Made by a program: the position numbers and the translations under genes. The notes below the pieces were generated by a model. It saw only the letters and a program-made list of their open reading frames with translations, made no database searches and was not told where the DNA came from. 64,000 nt of DNA, from positions 989,999-1,053,998 of the forward strand of contig NZ_LMPS01000001.1 of NCBI RefSeq assembly GCF_001424405.1. The letters run 5' to 3'. Shown here piece by piece: positions 16,090-25,593 of this stretch; the first letter of the stretch is position 1, and every line of letters begins with the position of its first letter. The DNA is from Dyadobacter sp. Leaf189 (lineage in GTDB: Bacteria; Bacteroidota; Bacteroidia; Cytophagales; Spirosomataceae).

Positions 16090-16617
16090 TTATTGCTTAA
16101 CTACTTGGATGTTAGCGATCAATTTAACTTCATCACCAACAACCACGCCGCCAGCTTCTGTGACTGCACTCCATTCCAGGCCAAATTCCTTACGGTTGAT
16201 TTTGCCTGTTACTTCAAAACCGGATTTATTATTTCCGTAAAAGTCTGTCATGTTACCACCGTACTCTACCGCAAATTCAAAAGGCTTGGTAATCCCTTTT
16301 ACAGACAGATCTCCTTTAAGTGTGTAGCTCTCAGATCCTGTTTTGGCAAGTTTGCCGGTAAAGGAAAGTTTAGGGTGTTTTTCCGATTCGAAAAAATCAC
16401 CTGACTTCAAGTGCTCGTCGCGTTGCGCCTGGTTGGTGTCAACGCTCGCAGTATCTGCTGAAAAGTTAACAGTCGCTCCGTCAAAGTCCTCGGTCTCAGT
16501 TTCAACTGATCCTTCAAAGGTTCTGAAATAACCTGTAACTGTTGAAATTACAAGGTGTTTTACCTTAAACTGAATTTCTGAATGTGTTGGGTCAATCACC
16601 CATTTTGTGGTAGCCAT
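16090..16617 (-). CDS. YceI-family lipocalin-like protein without signal peptide
   Basis: 175 residues. The YceI beta-barrel pattern is clear: WVIDPTHSEIQFKVKHL at the start, AQRDEHLKSGDFFESEKHPKLSF in the middle, and GLEWSAVTEAGGVVVGDEV near the end. These barrels bind long isoprenoid or fatty chains such as polyprenyl quinones. Unlike the second YceI gene in this window (30442), it has no signal peptide and starts MATTKW, so it should be cytoplasmic. Terminators bound it on both sides. Confidence 0.92.
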   Translation of the reverse strand: MATTKWVIDPTHSEIQFKVKHLVISTVTGYFRTFEGSVETETEDFDGATVNFSADTASVDTNQAQRDEHLKSGDFFESEKHPKLSFTGKLAKTGSESYTLKGDLSVKGITKPFEFAVEYGGNMTDFYGNNKSGFEVTGKINRKEFGLEWSAVTEAGGVVVGDEVKLIANIQVVKQ

Positions 16618-16691
16618 AACGGTAGTGTTTTTGATGTATGTAATAACATTTAATGTATATACATGTAAATACGAATAATAGTTTCAAACAC

Positions 16692-16728
16692 ACAAAAAAA
16701 TCCCGAACAATGTCCGGGATTTTTTTGT
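16692..16728. terminator. bidirectional terminator
   Basis: ACAAAAAAATCCCG at 16692-16705 is complementary to CGGGATTTTTTTGT at 16715-16728, with a loop of about nine bases. A-run and T-run on both sides allow function in either direction; the minus-strand use follows the LolA-like gene at 16743. Confidence 0.85.
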
Positions 16729-16742
16729 GATGTCTTACCAGG

Positions 16743-17474
16743 TCACTTCGGCATTTCGAAAATCGCGGGGTCAATTTTTGGGTTCACTTCGAGCGTCTTG
16801 ATGTGCAATGCCATCTTAGTGCCAGGCATTGCGGATGTTGAAACCTCCGAAGTAAAGGGGTAGTATATTCCATCCACCTGCCGGAAGTCAGACTGCATGT
16901 TTTCAGATTCAATATCCTGGCCGTTAATATTCGTCTTCGCCACAATTTTCAGGATGTAAAATGTGTCTTTGGAGATATAGTTAACCCTTTTTACACCATT
17001 TTTCAAGGTCATCGTCACCTTGTATACCTTCGCACCAGCTAAATCTTCCTCTCCATCCAATGTCAGCTGGTAGCCTTTCTGTTTGTAGTTATATAAACCT
17101 GTAATGTCAGTTTCCGACGCCATTGACTTCACCGCTTCTTCGGGCAATGCAGTTGGTTTTGTCTCGCCTGTCATCGGGTTAATCGTCCAGCCGGTATTTC
17201 CATTGATAGCCTGCACAATAGTAGAACCTTGTACCACAGTCTCGCTTCTGAAAGCCTGGTTCTGAACGATAGTGGTATTGATAGGTACTTTCATGTTCAT
17301 CACATCCATTTCGGCCGTGATTTTCATGCTTTGCAATTTGGACAGCTTATCCTCACCACCCATTGCATTAATATGTTTCGAAACAATCTCATCCACGCTC
17401 TGCGCCTGAACACTCGTAAAAATGCCAGAGAGAATCAGGAGCAGGAATATGGTTTTAACTAGTCTGTTCGTCAT
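16743..17474 (-). CDS. secreted LolA-like outer-membrane lipoprotein-sorting-type protein
   Basis: 243 residues with a signal peptide cleaved near VQA-QS (residue 25). The mature start VDEIVSKHINAMGGEDKLSKLQSMKI is typical of a large Bacteroidota family annotated as outer membrane lipoprotein-sorting proteins, with the LolA/LppX half-barrel fold. A periplasmic lipid or lipoprotein carrier is the usual proposal, unproven for this group. It stands alone between two terminators. Confidence 0.75.
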   Translation of the reverse strand: MTNRLVKTIFLLLILSGIFTSVQAQSVDEIVSKHINAMGGEDKLSKLQSMKITAEMDVMNMKVPINTTIVQNQAFRSETVVQGSTIVQAINGNTGWTINPMTGETKPTALPEEAVKSMASETDITGLYNYKQKGYQLTLDGEEDLAGAKVYKVTMTLKNGVKRVNYISKDTFYILKIVAKTNINGQDIESENMQSDFRQVDGIYYPFTSEVSTSAMPGTKMALHIKTLEVNPKIDPAIFEMPK

Positions 17475-17513
17475 GATTTACATGGTTGTTGTTGTTAGTG
17501 GTTAAATATAGCA

Positions 17514-17549
17514 ACAAAAAAACGAGCGAACAGTGCTTGTTCGCTCGTT
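17514..17549 (-). terminator. terminator after atpG
   Basis: AACGAGCGAAC (17521-17531) and GTTCGCTCGTT (17539-17549) form an 11-bp stem with a 7-nt loop; on the minus strand it is followed by a T run (complement of 17514-17520). Ends the atpA-atpG unit. Confidence 0.9.
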
Positions 17550-17573
17550 TGAATTAGTGCAGTTTACTGCTAT

Positions 17574-18458
17574 TTAGTTCTTCAATGCTTCGGCACCACC
17601 TACGATTTCAAGGATTTCCTTGGTAATCGCCGCCTGGCGGGTACGGTTGTAAACCAGTCTGAGATCTTTAAGAAGTTCCTGCGCATTTTCAGTTGCTTTG
17701 TCCATTGCCGTCATCCGCGCGCCCTGTTCAGAAGCGTTGGATTCCAAAACAGCACGGTACAGCTGGATTTTCAATGACTTTGGAATAAGCTCGGTTAAAA
17801 TCTCTTCCTCAGTAGGTTCGAAGATATAGTTAACCTCAGCTTTTGTCGTTTTAGCGCTTTTATCTTCATTTGGGATCGGCAGGTACCGGTCTGCGTGAAT
17901 GATCTGCGTAGCTACGTTTTTAAATTCATTGTATACAAGGTCCACTGCATCAAAGCGTCCATCGGTGAATGCTTTCATGATCTCTTCGGCTGCCAGTTTT
18001 ACATTTGTAAAGCTTAGTCTTCCAAAAAGGTCTGTGTAACCAATATTAACAAGAAGTCCGCGACGGCTCAGCGACTCAGCGCCTTTCTTGCCAATTGCGA
18101 AAATCTCAACATTTCCTTTGCGTGCCTGCTCAGCATACCTCTGCTCGATCAGCGCAAGTGTTGCTTTAATGATGTTGGTGTTGAATGCACCGCACAGTCC
18201 GCGATCGGAGGTGATCACTACGATCAAAACCTTCTCCACCGGACGTACTGTTTTCAATGGGCTATCCCCGGAACTTTCGGCTCCGGCAGAAACAGTTGCG
18301 AGCATTTCACTCAGTTTCTGGGCATAAGGGCGCATTTGTAAGATACCATCCTGAGCCCTGCGCAGTTTTGCCGCAGCAACCATCTTCATTGCTTTGGTGA
18401 TCTGCTGCGTAGAGTTAACCGACACAATGCGGCTACGTACTTCTTTTAAGCTTGCCAT
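17574..18458 (-). CDS. atpG: ATP synthase F1 subunit gamma
   Basis: 294 residues, normal length. The N-terminal helix MASLKEVRSRIVSVNSTQQITKAMKMVAAAKL and the C-terminal helix NAQELLKDLRLVYNRTRQAAITKEILEIVGGAEAL are the two coiled-coil strands of the rotor shaft; the central SDRGLCGAFNTNI segment is the standard signature. It rotates within the alpha3beta3 head at the cytoplasmic face of the membrane. It follows atpA on the same strand with a hairpin in the 85-bp gap. Confidence 0.97.
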   Translation of the reverse strand: MASLKEVRSRIVSVNSTQQITKAMKMVAAAKLRRAQDGILQMRPYAQKLSEMLATVSAGAESSGDSPLKTVRPVEKVLIVVITSDRGLCGAFNTNIIKATLALIEQRYAEQARKGNVEIFAIGKKGAESLSRRGLLVNIGYTDLFGRLSFTNVKLAAEEIMKAFTDGRFDAVDLVYNEFKNVATQIIHADRYLPIPNEDKSAKTTKAEVNYIFEPTEEEILTELIPKSLKIQLYRAVLESNASEQGARMTAMDKATENAQELLKDLRLVYNRTRQAAITKEILEIVGGAEALKN

Positions 18459-18509
18459 TATTTGGAAGTTTAAAACATATCCGGTCGATGCCGGGGGTTG
18501 ATATTTGGA

Positions 18510-18536
18510 AAAGGGAGCAGAGATCCTGCTCCCTTT
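18510..18536 (-). terminator. hairpin between atpA and atpG, possible attenuator
   Basis: AAAGGGAGCAG (18510-18520) pairs with CTGCTCCCTTT (18526-18536), 5-nt loop, followed on the minus strand by only four T. It may lower atpG transcription relative to atpA (3:1 subunit ratio) or protect the atpA 3' end; inferred. Confidence 0.7.
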
Positions 18537-18543
18537 TTAAGAC

Positions 18544-20121
18544 TTAGTGATATTTAACAGCAACTTCTCTGGCTACTTTTTCGATCACGTCAGTAACGCT
18601 GTTGTCCAGCTTACCTGCACGCAATGCAGCAAGTGCCTCTTTGTGCTGGCCGCTAAGAACGGTGAGGAAGTCTGTCTCAAACTCTTTCACTTTGTTCACG
18701 TCCACTGAATCCAGCAATCCTTTTGTAGAAGCATATACGGTAGCAACCTGCATTTCAACAGGAACTGGTGCATACTGAGGCTGTTTCAAAACTTCCTGGT
18801 TACGACGACCACGGTCGATCGCAAGCTTGGTAGCAGCATCAAGGTCAGATCCGAATTTCGCAAAAGCTTCAAGCTCGCGGAACTGCGCCTGGTCCAGTTT
18901 AAGGGTACCAGATACTTTCTTCATTGATTTGATCTGAGCATTACCACCCACACGTGATACCGAGATACCTACGTTGATCGCAGGACGGATACCAGAGTTG
19001 AACAGGTTGGATTCAAGGAAGATCTGCCCGTCAGTAATCGAAATTACGTTGGTAGGAATGTAAGCAGAAACGTCACCAGCCTGTGTTTCGATAATTGGAA
19101 GAGCTGTGAGTGAACCACCACCTTTTACCACATTTTTCAATGAAGGAGGAAGGTCGTTCATGTTTCTTGCGATGCTGTCATCAGCGATCACTTTTGCAGC
19201 ACGTTCCAAAAGGCGGCTATGGAGATAGAATACGTCTCCTGGATAAGCTTCACGGCCCGGAGGGCGACGAAGCAGCAGGGAAACTTCGCGGTAAGCTACC
19301 GCTTGTTTTGAAAGGTCATCGTAAATAACCAAAGCAGGACGACCTGTATCACGGAAATATTCACCGATCGCAGCACCTGTAAATGGCGCATAAAATTGCA
19401 TTGGCGAAGGATCAGAAGCACCAGCTGCAACGATTACGGTGTAATCCATTGCACCATACTTGCGAAGTGTAGCTTCGATTCCTTTGATAGTGGAAGCTTT
19501 CTGACCGCAGGCTACGTAAATACAGTAAACCGGCTCGCCTTTGTCGAAGTATTCTTTTTGATTGATAATCGTATCGATTGCCACAGCTGTTTTACCAGTC
19601 TGACGGTCACCGATAATCAGCTCGCGCTGACCGCGGCCGATGGGGATCATCGCGTCGATCGCTTTGATACCTGTCTGCAGAGGCTCAGTTACCGGCTGAC
19701 GGTAAATAACACCAGGCGCTTTACGCTCGATAGGCATTTCGTAAACTTCCCCCAGAATAGGGCCGTTTCCGTCAATAGGTTCAGCGAGGGTATTTACAAC
19801 ACGGCCTATGATTCCGTCACCCACTTTTACAGAGGCGATTTCTTTCGTACGCTTTACTGTTGCACCTTCCTTAATGTCGCTGAAATCTCCAAGCAATACG
19901 GCGCCGACATTATCTTCTTCCAGGTTAAGAGCCAAGGCTTTCAGCCCTGTTTCGAACACAAGCAGCTCACCTGCCTGTACCTGAGAGAGACCATAAATAC
20001 GGGCAACACCGTCACCAACCTGAAGAACTGTCCCTACTTCTTCGAGCTCTGCTTCTGATCTGGCGCCTGCGAGTTGTTCGCGCAGGATAGCCGAAACTTC
20101 ATCCGGTCTAACAGATACCAT
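18544..20121 (-). CDS. atpA: ATP synthase F1 subunit alpha
   Basis: 525 residues. The Walker A motif [15 protein letters not shown] lies at about 170-184, with the [34 protein letters not shown] region typical of F1-alpha and the arginine finger region ([18 protein letters not shown]) near 375. Start [16 protein letters not shown]: the window gives ATG at 20119-20121. Unusually, no atpH, atpF or atpE lies upstream; the neighbour is a divergent FKBP gene 300 bp away. Confidence 0.97.
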   Translation of the reverse strand: MVSVRPDEVSAILREQLAGARSEAELEEVGTVLQVGDGVARIYGLSQVQAGELLVFETGLKALALNLEEDNVGAVLLGDFSDIKEGATVKRTKEIASVKVGDGIIGRVVNTLAEPIDGNGPILGEVYEMPIERKAPGVIYRQPVTEPLQTGIKAIDAMIPIGRGQRELIIGDRQTGKTAVAIDTIINQKEYFDKGEPVYCIYVACGQKASTIKGIEATLRKYGAMDYTVIVAAGASDPSPMQFYAPFTGAAIGEYFRDTGRPALVIYDDLSKQAVAYREVSLLLRRPPGREAYPGDVFYLHSRLLERAAKVIADDSIARNMNDLPPSLKNVVKGGGSLTALPIIETQAGDVSAYIPTNVISITDGQIFLESNLFNSGIRPAINVGISVSRVGGNAQIKSMKKVSGTLKLDQAQFRELEAFAKFGSDLDAATKLAIDRGRRNQEVLKQPQYAPVPVEMQVATVYASTKGLLDSVDVNKVKEFETDFLTVLSGQHKEALAALRAGKLDNSVTDVIEKVAREVAVKYH

Positions 20122-20171
20122 AGTATAATTGACTTATTTAGAGTATAGTAGTAAGTTTTTGAAAACTGCCG

Positions 20172-20179
20172 CAAAGGTA
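20172..20179 (-). promoter_or_regulatory. probable -7 box of the atpA-atpG promoter
   Basis: The minus strand reads TACCTTTG, an exact TAnnTTTG, 51 bp before the atpA start. The -33 region (around 20195-20203) is only T-rich. The rest of the 300-bp gap up to the FKBP gene (20180-20423) shows no gene that I can support. Confidence 0.5.
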
Positions 20180-20423
20180 GTGTTTAATTTTGGTAAAAAC
20201 AGTATGTTCTGAATAGTATAATTAAGGAGAAAGTACGGTCCCGTAAAATTAGATTATTCCAAGTATCAAGCCTGAATGCCCTTTTAGACACGATTTACCG
20301 TTTGTAAGCTATAAGGAACATTTTTAAAACTTTTTTAGGTACTAATTGTGTTTTTGTTGTAATTGAATTCGTTAATACCACTTACATCTGAAAAGTTTAT
20401 TTTATCGTCCATCAATCAGTATA

Positions 20424-21182
20424 ATGTACAAATTAGAAAAAACCATTTTGGCAGCGTTGTTATTAGGCGCATTTGTAACAACGGAAGGCAACACACAGAC
20501 TATCAAGAAAACGACCAAACCAGCTGCGGCTGTAAAGAAGGCGCCGGCAGCACCAGCAAAAGCAGCAACAACGCCTTTAGTACTCAAAACTCAGATGGAT
20601 TCTTTGTCAGCGGCAATTGGAGTAAGCTTTGCCAATTCGCTATCCTCACAGGGAGTGTCAGGCATCAATACCGAGGTACTTACGAGAACAATCAATGCAG
20701 CGCTCAAAGGTAGCAAAACTACGTTCTCACCTGAGGATGCCAATGCATTTATAGGAAGCTATTTTCAAAAAATGATGGAAGAAAAAGGAGCAGTTGTTCG
20801 GATTGAGGGAGAAAAATTCCTGGCAGAAAACAAGAAAAGAACAGGTGTGACAACCACTGAAAGCGGATTGCAATATGAAGTGATCAAAACCGGCGACGGT
20901 CCGAAACCTGCTGCAACTGATAAAGTAAAAACGCATTACCACGGAACTCTGACCAATGGAACGGTTTTTGACAGTTCGGTCGACAGGGGGGAACCCGTTG
21001 AGTTTCCGGTAAATGGCGTGATAAAAGGTTGGACGGAAGCACTTCAATTAATGCCGGTCGGATCAAAATGGAAGCTATACATTCCTTATCAGCTTGCGTA
21101 CGGAGAGCGGGCCGCGGGACCTCAGATACCAGCTTATTCAGCATTGGTTTTCGAGGTCGAATTACTAGAAATAATTAAATAG
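20424..21182 (+). CDS. FKBP-type peptidyl-prolyl isomerase, exported
   Basis: 252 residues. A signal peptide ends near residue 24 (TEGNTQ), then an Ala/Lys/Pro-rich linker (25-55). Residues 60-125 match the FkpA/Mip-type N-terminal dimerisation domain, and residues 140-252 form the FKBP domain (VKTHYHGTLTNGTVFDSS, GWTEALQLMPVGSKWKLYIP, PAYSALVFEVELLEI). It catalyses proline isomerisation and acts as a chaperone in the periplasm. The Prc protease gene follows after 14 bp, a sensible quality-control pair. Confidence 0.92.
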   Translation: MYKLEKTILAALLLGAFVTTEGNTQTIKKTTKPAAAVKKAPAAPAKAATTPLVLKTQMDSLSAAIGVSFANSLSSQGVSGINTEVLTRTINAALKGSKTTFSPEDANAFIGSYFQKMMEEKGAVVRIEGEKFLAENKKRTGVTTTESGLQYEVIKTGDGPKPAATDKVKTHYHGTLTNGTVFDSSVDRGEPVEFPVNGVIKGWTEALQLMPVGSKWKLYIPYQLAYGERAAGPQIPAYSALVFEVELLEIIK

Positions 21183-21196
21183 GAAAACGTGCGATA

Positions 21197-23320
21197 ATGA
21201 GAAAGTACTTAATCACTCTTATACCGGTTGTGTTGCTCGGATGGCAGCGGGGCCCTGTTCAGGATCATACGGCAACAGTACCTGCTGTTGGAACGTCATC
21301 AATGGAAGATGACATCAAGCCAATCCCTGCTCAATACAAGGCGGAGGAGTTGACTACACGTATTTTGTCAAGTTATCATTATAGAAAAACCAAGCTGAAC
21401 GATTCGTTATCCGAGGCGATTTTCGACAAGTATATCGACGGAATCGACCATGGTAAGCTGTATTACCTGGCCGAGGATATGAAGCAATTCGAGCAGTATA
21501 AAGATCAGTTTGATGATTATCTGCAGAAGAGAGAGCTGGATGTCCCCTTCCAGATCTATAACGTTTTCAGAAAGCGCTACAAGGAAAGAAGCGAGTATAT
21601 CCAGAATTTGCTAGGTCAGGCGAAACCTTTTGATTTTACAACAGACGAATCAATGGACACTGACCGTGAAAAAGCAACTTGGGCAAAAAGTACTGACGAG
21701 CTGAATGACACTTGGAGAAAATACCTGAAAAGCGAGGCACTTGACCTTAAACTCTCCGGAAAAGCGGATACTGCAGTAATTACCACCCTGCGTGATCGGT
21801 ACAAAAACCGCGACCGCGCATTGGGCCGTATCCGTACCGAGCAGGTTTTTCAGATGTATATGAATGCGTATGCAGAGTCAATGGATCCGCATACCAGCTA
21901 TATGGCGCCTACCTCTGCGGATCGTTTCAAGCAGGAAATGAGCCAGTCACTTGAAGGTATCGGTGCACTGCTTGGAGAAGAAGATAATTACATCAAGATC
22001 AAAGATGTAATTCCTGGCGGACCAGCATTCAAAGGAAAGCAGCTTAAGAAAGAGGATAAGATTGTGGCGGTAGCGCAGGGTGACGAGGGTAAAATGGTGG
22101 ATATCATCGGCTGGTTCGTTGACGACGCTGTGAAGCTGATCAAAGGGCCAAAATCTACCGTGGTTCGTCTGCAGGTAATCTCCGCCGACGCATTGCCAGG
22201 AACTCCTCCTAAAGAATACCGTCTTGTTCGTGAGAAAATTAAACTGGAAGAGCAACGCGCCAAGAGCGAAATCGTTTCGATCAACAACGCGAACAAAACT
22301 TTCAAAATCGGTGTGATCGACATTCCATTGTTCTATCGCGATTTTGAAGGAGCTCAACACAGAGAAAAGGAATTTTCAAGTACTACGCGTGACGTACAAA
22401 AGCTGATTACCGAGTTGCAGGCTTCTAATGTAGATGGTATCGTGATCGACTTGCGTAATAATGGTGGTGGCTCGTTGACAGAGGCTGTTTCTCTTACTGG
22501 CTTGTTTATTAACAGAGGTCCTGTTGTTCAGGTGAAAGAAGGTCAGGGCGAGATTGAGGTTCAGTCAGACAATGATCCTGCTATTGCTTACGATGGACCA
22601 ATGGCGGTAATGGTAAACCGGTTTAGTGCTTCTGCTTCCGAAATCTTTGCCGCAGCTATTCAGGATTACAAACGCGGAATTATTGTTGGTGAGCAGACTT
22701 ACGGTAAAGGAACGGTTCAAACTTTGATCGATCTTAACCAATGGGTACCAAAAGAAACTGACCAGCTTGGTCAGGTGAAATTGACGGTTGCTAAGTTTTA
22801 CCGAATCAATGGAAGCAGCACGCAGCTAAAAGGCGTTATGCCAGATCTGGAATTACCAACCGCATTTAAAGAAAATGAATACGGTGAAGGTTCTCAGCCA
22901 AGTGCATTGCCATGGGATCAGATTCCATCATCGAAATACGAGGTTACCAATAGCGTTAATCCAAAGATGATCGAGCAGCTGCGCGATAAGTACAAGCATC
23001 GGTTGAAAACGGATGATGAATTGAAAACACTTGCAAAAACGTTGCAGGAGTTCAAGGAAGCCCGCGAAAACAAGGTGGTATCACTGCAGGAATCGAAACG
23101 TAAAATCGAAAGAGACGAAGCCGAGAAAAAAAGAGCGGCAATGAAACAGCTGGGAGAAGATGCAACTGACGGAGACGAAGATGAAGACTCGAAAGCGGTA
23201 GAAGCTCCAAAAGAGGCGAAAAAGAAAAAAGACATATATCTGACCGAAACCGGTCGCATGCTGGCTGATCTGATCGTGATATCAAAAGAGCCAAGCCTTG
23301 CAGGCGCTAAAAAGAAGTAA
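21197..23320 (+). CDS. prc: carboxy-terminal (tail-specific) processing protease, S41 family
   Basis: 707 residues, the long Prc/Tsp form. After an N-terminal signal region come the TSP N-terminal helical domain (about 40-240), a PDZ domain (about 245-340, GIGALLGEEDNYIKIKDVIPGGPAFKGK) and the S41 domain. The catalytic serine lies in the SASASE segment 477-482, with the partner lysine in YGKGTV (about 504). The C-terminal tail (610-680) is a charged coiled coil. Prc trims or degrades periplasmic proteins from their C termini. It shares an operon with the FKBP gene and ends at a strong terminator. Confidence 0.93.
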   Translation: MRKYLITLIPVVLLGWQRGPVQDHTATVPAVGTSSMEDDIKPIPAQYKAEELTTRILSSYHYRKTKLNDSLSEAIFDKYIDGIDHGKLYYLAEDMKQFEQYKDQFDDYLQKRELDVPFQIYNVFRKRYKERSEYIQNLLGQAKPFDFTTDESMDTDREKATWAKSTDELNDTWRKYLKSEALDLKLSGKADTAVITTLRDRYKNRDRALGRIRTEQVFQMYMNAYAESMDPHTSYMAPTSADRFKQEMSQSLEGIGALLGEEDNYIKIKDVIPGGPAFKGKQLKKEDKIVAVAQGDEGKMVDIIGWFVDDAVKLIKGPKSTVVRLQVISADALPGTPPKEYRLVREKIKLEEQRAKSEIVSINNANKTFKIGVIDIPLFYRDFEGAQHREKEFSSTTRDVQKLITELQASNVDGIVIDLRNNGGGSLTEAVSLTGLFINRGPVVQVKEGQGEIEVQSDNDPAIAYDGPMAVMVNRFSASASEIFAAAIQDYKRGIIVGEQTYGKGTVQTLIDLNQWVPKETDQLGQVKLTVAKFYRINGSSTQLKGVMPDLELPTAFKENEYGEGSQPSALPWDQIPSSKYEVTNSVNPKMIEQLRDKYKHRLKTDDELKTLAKTLQEFKEARENKVVSLQESKRKIERDEAEKKRAAMKQLGEDATDGDEDEDSKAVEAPKEAKKKKDIYLTETGRMLADLIVISKEPSLAGAKKK

Positions 23321-23342
23321 AAAGTACCATTCCATGAACTGA

Positions 23343-23382
23343 GAAGAGGGCGATTCCATACGGAGTTGCCCTCTTCGTTTTT
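23343..23382 (+). terminator. rho-independent terminator after prc
   Basis: GAAGAGGGC (23343-23351) pairs with GCCCTCTTC (23368-23376), followed by GTTTTT. Confidence 0.88.
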
Positions 23383-23474
23383 AAGGTATAATGAGAAAAA
23401 TTCTTAGATTCGTACTTCTCACAAGCATGTGATAGAAGCAGTTAATGCGCTTGGCAAGACTAAATGGAATAAGC

Positions 23475-24254
23475 ATGCAGCTCAAAGACACAACAGCATT
23501 GGTTACCGGCGGCGCCTCCGGACTAGGAGAAGCGACAGTACGCTTATTCGTACAGGCAGGTGCTAATGTGGTGATCCTGGATCTCAATGAAGCGGCCGGA
23601 CAAAGCCTCGAAGCGGCATTCGCCGGTCAGGTTGTGTTTGTAAAAACGGACGTTTCCAGTGAAAGCGAAGTGCAGAATGCGTTGGACTTAGCGCTGGGAA
23701 GATTTGGTAACATTCACATAGTTGTCAATTGTGCGGGTGTTGCTCCCGCCCGAAAGATCGTCGGCAAAAATGACGGTGTTTACGGACCGCATTCCCTGGA
23801 AATTTTTGAAAAAACAATTCGCACCAACCTCATTGGTACCTTCAATGTGATGCGCCTGGCTGCATTTGTTATGGAGAAAAATGAGCCGAATGAAGAAGGC
23901 GAACGCGGCGTTATTATCAATACAGCGTCTGTTGCGGCTTATGATGGACAAATGGGGCAGGTAGCTTATGCGGCAAGTAAAGGCGGCATTGTCAGTATGA
24001 CATTGCCGGTAGCACGTGATCTTGCCAGGTCGGGGATTCGCGTCATGGCGATTGCTCCGGGCCTTTTTGAAACGCCTCTGATGCTCGGATTACCGGAGGA
24101 AGCCAGGCTTTCGCTTGGACAGCAGATTCCATTTCCATCCCGTCTCGGAAGGCCATCGGAATATGCGTTGCTAGCTAAATCAATCGTTGAGAATCCAATG
24201 CTCAATGGAGAAGTAATCCGCCTCGACGGGGCGATCAGAATGGCGGCCAAATAA
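23475..24254 (+). CDS. SDR, 3-hydroxyacyl-CoA dehydrogenase type 2-like
   Basis: 259 residues from ATG 23475; a longer frame from 23445 adds ten residues not expected in the family. The nucleotide motif [13 protein letters not shown] lies at 11-23, [46 protein letters not shown] matches the HSD17B10/type II hydroxyacyl-CoA dehydrogenase pattern, and the active-site Tyr-Lys lies in VAYAASKGG. It probably oxidises a branched or short 3-hydroxyacyl-CoA with NAD+. The stop overlaps the ATG of the next small gene by one base. Confidence 0.88.
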   Translation: MQLKDTTALVTGGASGLGEATVRLFVQAGANVVILDLNEAAGQSLEAAFAGQVVFVKTDVSSESEVQNALDLALGRFGNIHIVVNCAGVAPARKIVGKNDGVYGPHSLEIFEKTIRTNLIGTFNVMRLAAFVMEKNEPNEEGERGVIINTASVAAYDGQMGQVAYAASKGGIVSMTLPVARDLARSGIRVMAIAPGLFETPLMLGLPEEARLSLGQQIPFPSRLGRPSEYALLAKSIVENPMLNGEVIRLDGAIRMAAK

Positions 24255-24643
24255 TGCAGGCACTTTTCAACATATTAACTACGCGGCCAACACTTTTAAA
24301 GTGGCTCTTTCTGGTGGTTTTATCTACCGGGAGCTCCCTCTTTCGGGATGCAGCATACAGCGGTGCTTTCCGCACAGAGCAGGTATATACAGCGGAAGCG
24401 CGGCAAACTGCTGGTATAACCATCAGCCTTTTCCGCTCAGCTACTTCTGTTAGAGCTTCCGTAAAAGCAGGAATAAACAGGTTTAGCTTAGCTTTCTTAT
24501 TTCAATTTGCAAGAGCAACAAACACGCGGTACAAGCTGCTTGCTGTTATCTTTTTGTCCATTCTCTACAAACTCCGGCAGATCAACTCGCAGCTATACTG
24601 CCGAATTCTCCACCTGCCGGTTCCGGTTTTTTCCAGATCCTGA
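24254..24643 (+). CDS. hypothetical small protein, translationally coupled to the SDR gene
   Basis: 129 residues; not recognised. The ATG shares its A with the stop of the SDR gene (TAATG). An N-terminal hydrophobic segment (about 14-28) may be a signal or anchor, and a second one is at about 106-118. The composition is basic and Ser/Leu-rich. It could be a real coupled gene or a fortuitous frame; the one-base overlap is the main support. Confidence 0.4.
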   Translation: MQALFNILTTRPTLLKWLFLVVLSTGSSLFRDAAYSGAFRTEQVYTAEARQTAGITISLFRSATSVRASVKAGINRFSLAFLFQFARATNTRYKLLAVIFLSILYKLRQINSQLYCRILHLPVPVFSRS

Positions 24644-24751
24644 ACAATCTGTATTGTTCTGTTGCTACGCCTGGCATTCTCGCCAGCGCGTACACATTTA
24701 TGCCGTTTTCAGTTTTGGAAACGGTAAGTATCCATTTATAAAATCTGGGGA

Positions 24752-24910
24752 ATGAATGCGGGAAAATATTTTAGCAGCGCAAGAAAATGGTTGCGCCGAC
24801 TGGCTATGGCCTATATGCTTGGTTTTGCGAATGCAATCAATCAGGAGACAAAAATGATGGACGATCCATTCTTTAAAACAGAGCAGGTATTACCGGATGA
24901 CAAAGATTAG
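24752..24910 (+). CDS. 52-residue small protein, unrecognised
   Basis: ATG at 24752, TAG at 24908-24910. The protein starts with a basic amphipathic stretch (KYFSSARKWLRRLAMAYMLGFANAI, residues 5-29) and ends acidic (DDPFFKTEQVLPDDKD). A terminator follows after 15 bp, which supports a real transcript end here. A hairpin lies before it (CCGTTT at 24694 against AAACGG ending at 24722). Function unknown; the amphipathic part may bind membranes. Confidence 0.55.
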   Translation: MNAGKYFSSARKWLRRLAMAYMLGFANAINQETKMMDDPFFKTEQVLPDDKD

Positions 24911-24925
24911 CCGGATGTAAATCGC

Positions 24926-24968
24926 AGCGCCCGGATCAGAATGGTAGCAAGTTCGGGCGCTCAATTTT
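24926..24968 (+). terminator. terminator after the 52-residue gene
   Basis: AGCGCCCGGA (24926-24935) pairs with TTCGGGCGCT (24952-24961) with one G-U, then CAATTTTA. Confidence 0.75.
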
Positions 24969-24986
24969 ATCACCTGAGTTGCAGAA

Positions 24987-25020
24987 TTGTTTAATAGTAC
25001 CTGCACCTTATGTACTTTTG
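24987..25020 (+). promoter_or_regulatory. promoter of the deoxyribonucleotidase gene
   Basis: TTG (24987-24989), 23 bp, TACTTTTG (25013-25020), an exact TAnnTTTG. It lies 21 bp before the start codon. Confidence 0.6.
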
Positions 25021-25041
25021 GACAAGAAACATAGCTTATAA

Positions 25042-25581
25042 ATGAACAGGAAATCGATTGCAGTAGATATGGACAATGTCCTCGTTGACATTGAAATTAA
25101 TTGGATTAACGCTTACGAGAAGGCTTTTGGAGTAAGAGTAAGCCGGGAAGCAATGCTCGGTATCCCCGAAGATCAGGCATTTCCCGATCCGGTAGCTGCC
25201 TGGGGTTTGCTGTACCAACCTGGATTTTTCCGTAACGCTCCGGTGATCGCGGGCGCTCAGGAGGCTATCCTGAAATTGCAGGAAAACTATGAGATTTACA
25301 TCGTATCTGCCGCGATGGAGTTCCCGAATTCACTTCTTGAAAAACACGATTGGCTGGGTGAACATTTTCCGTCCATTCATTGGAGAAACATTGTTTTTTG
25401 CGGTGATAAAAGCGTGATCAACACTGATTACCTGATCGACGATCATTTGAAAAACCTAGACTTCTGCAAGGGAACGCCGATCCTTTTCTCGGCATCACAT
25501 AATGCGGGTATCGATAAACATCGCCGGGTAAACAGCTGGGCGGAAGTATTGGAGTTGTTTGAAGAGGAGAATGCTAAATAG
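25042..25581 (+). CDS. 5'(3')-deoxyribonucleotidase-like HAD phosphatase
   Basis: 179 residues. HAD motif 1 is D9-M-D11-N-V-L-V-D; motif 2 lies in YEIYIVSAAME and the final aspartates in YLIDDHLKNL. The short form without large cap matches the NT5C family, which removes phosphate from dNMPs (and dUMP/dTMP) in the cytoplasm. It is followed by the convergent uvrB gene after 12 bp; GAGAATGCT and AGCATTCTC around the stop (25567-25595) may form a weak shared hairpin. Confidence 0.85.
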   Translation: MNRKSIAVDMDNVLVDIEINWINAYEKAFGVRVSREAMLGIPEDQAFPDPVAAWGLLYQPGFFRNAPVIAGAQEAILKLQENYEIYIVSAAMEFPNSLLEKHDWLGEHFPSIHWRNIVFCGDKSVINTDYLIDDHLKNLDFCKGTPILFSASHNAGIDKHRRVNSWAEVLELFEEENAK

Positions 25582-25593
25582 AATCTAGCATTC

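Noticed and set aside
19396-20058. 220-codon plus-strand frame antisense to atpA
   Set aside because: It lies wholly inside atpA, its composition (Cys, Tyr, Arg, Asn rich) is that of a frame shadow, and no family is recognised.
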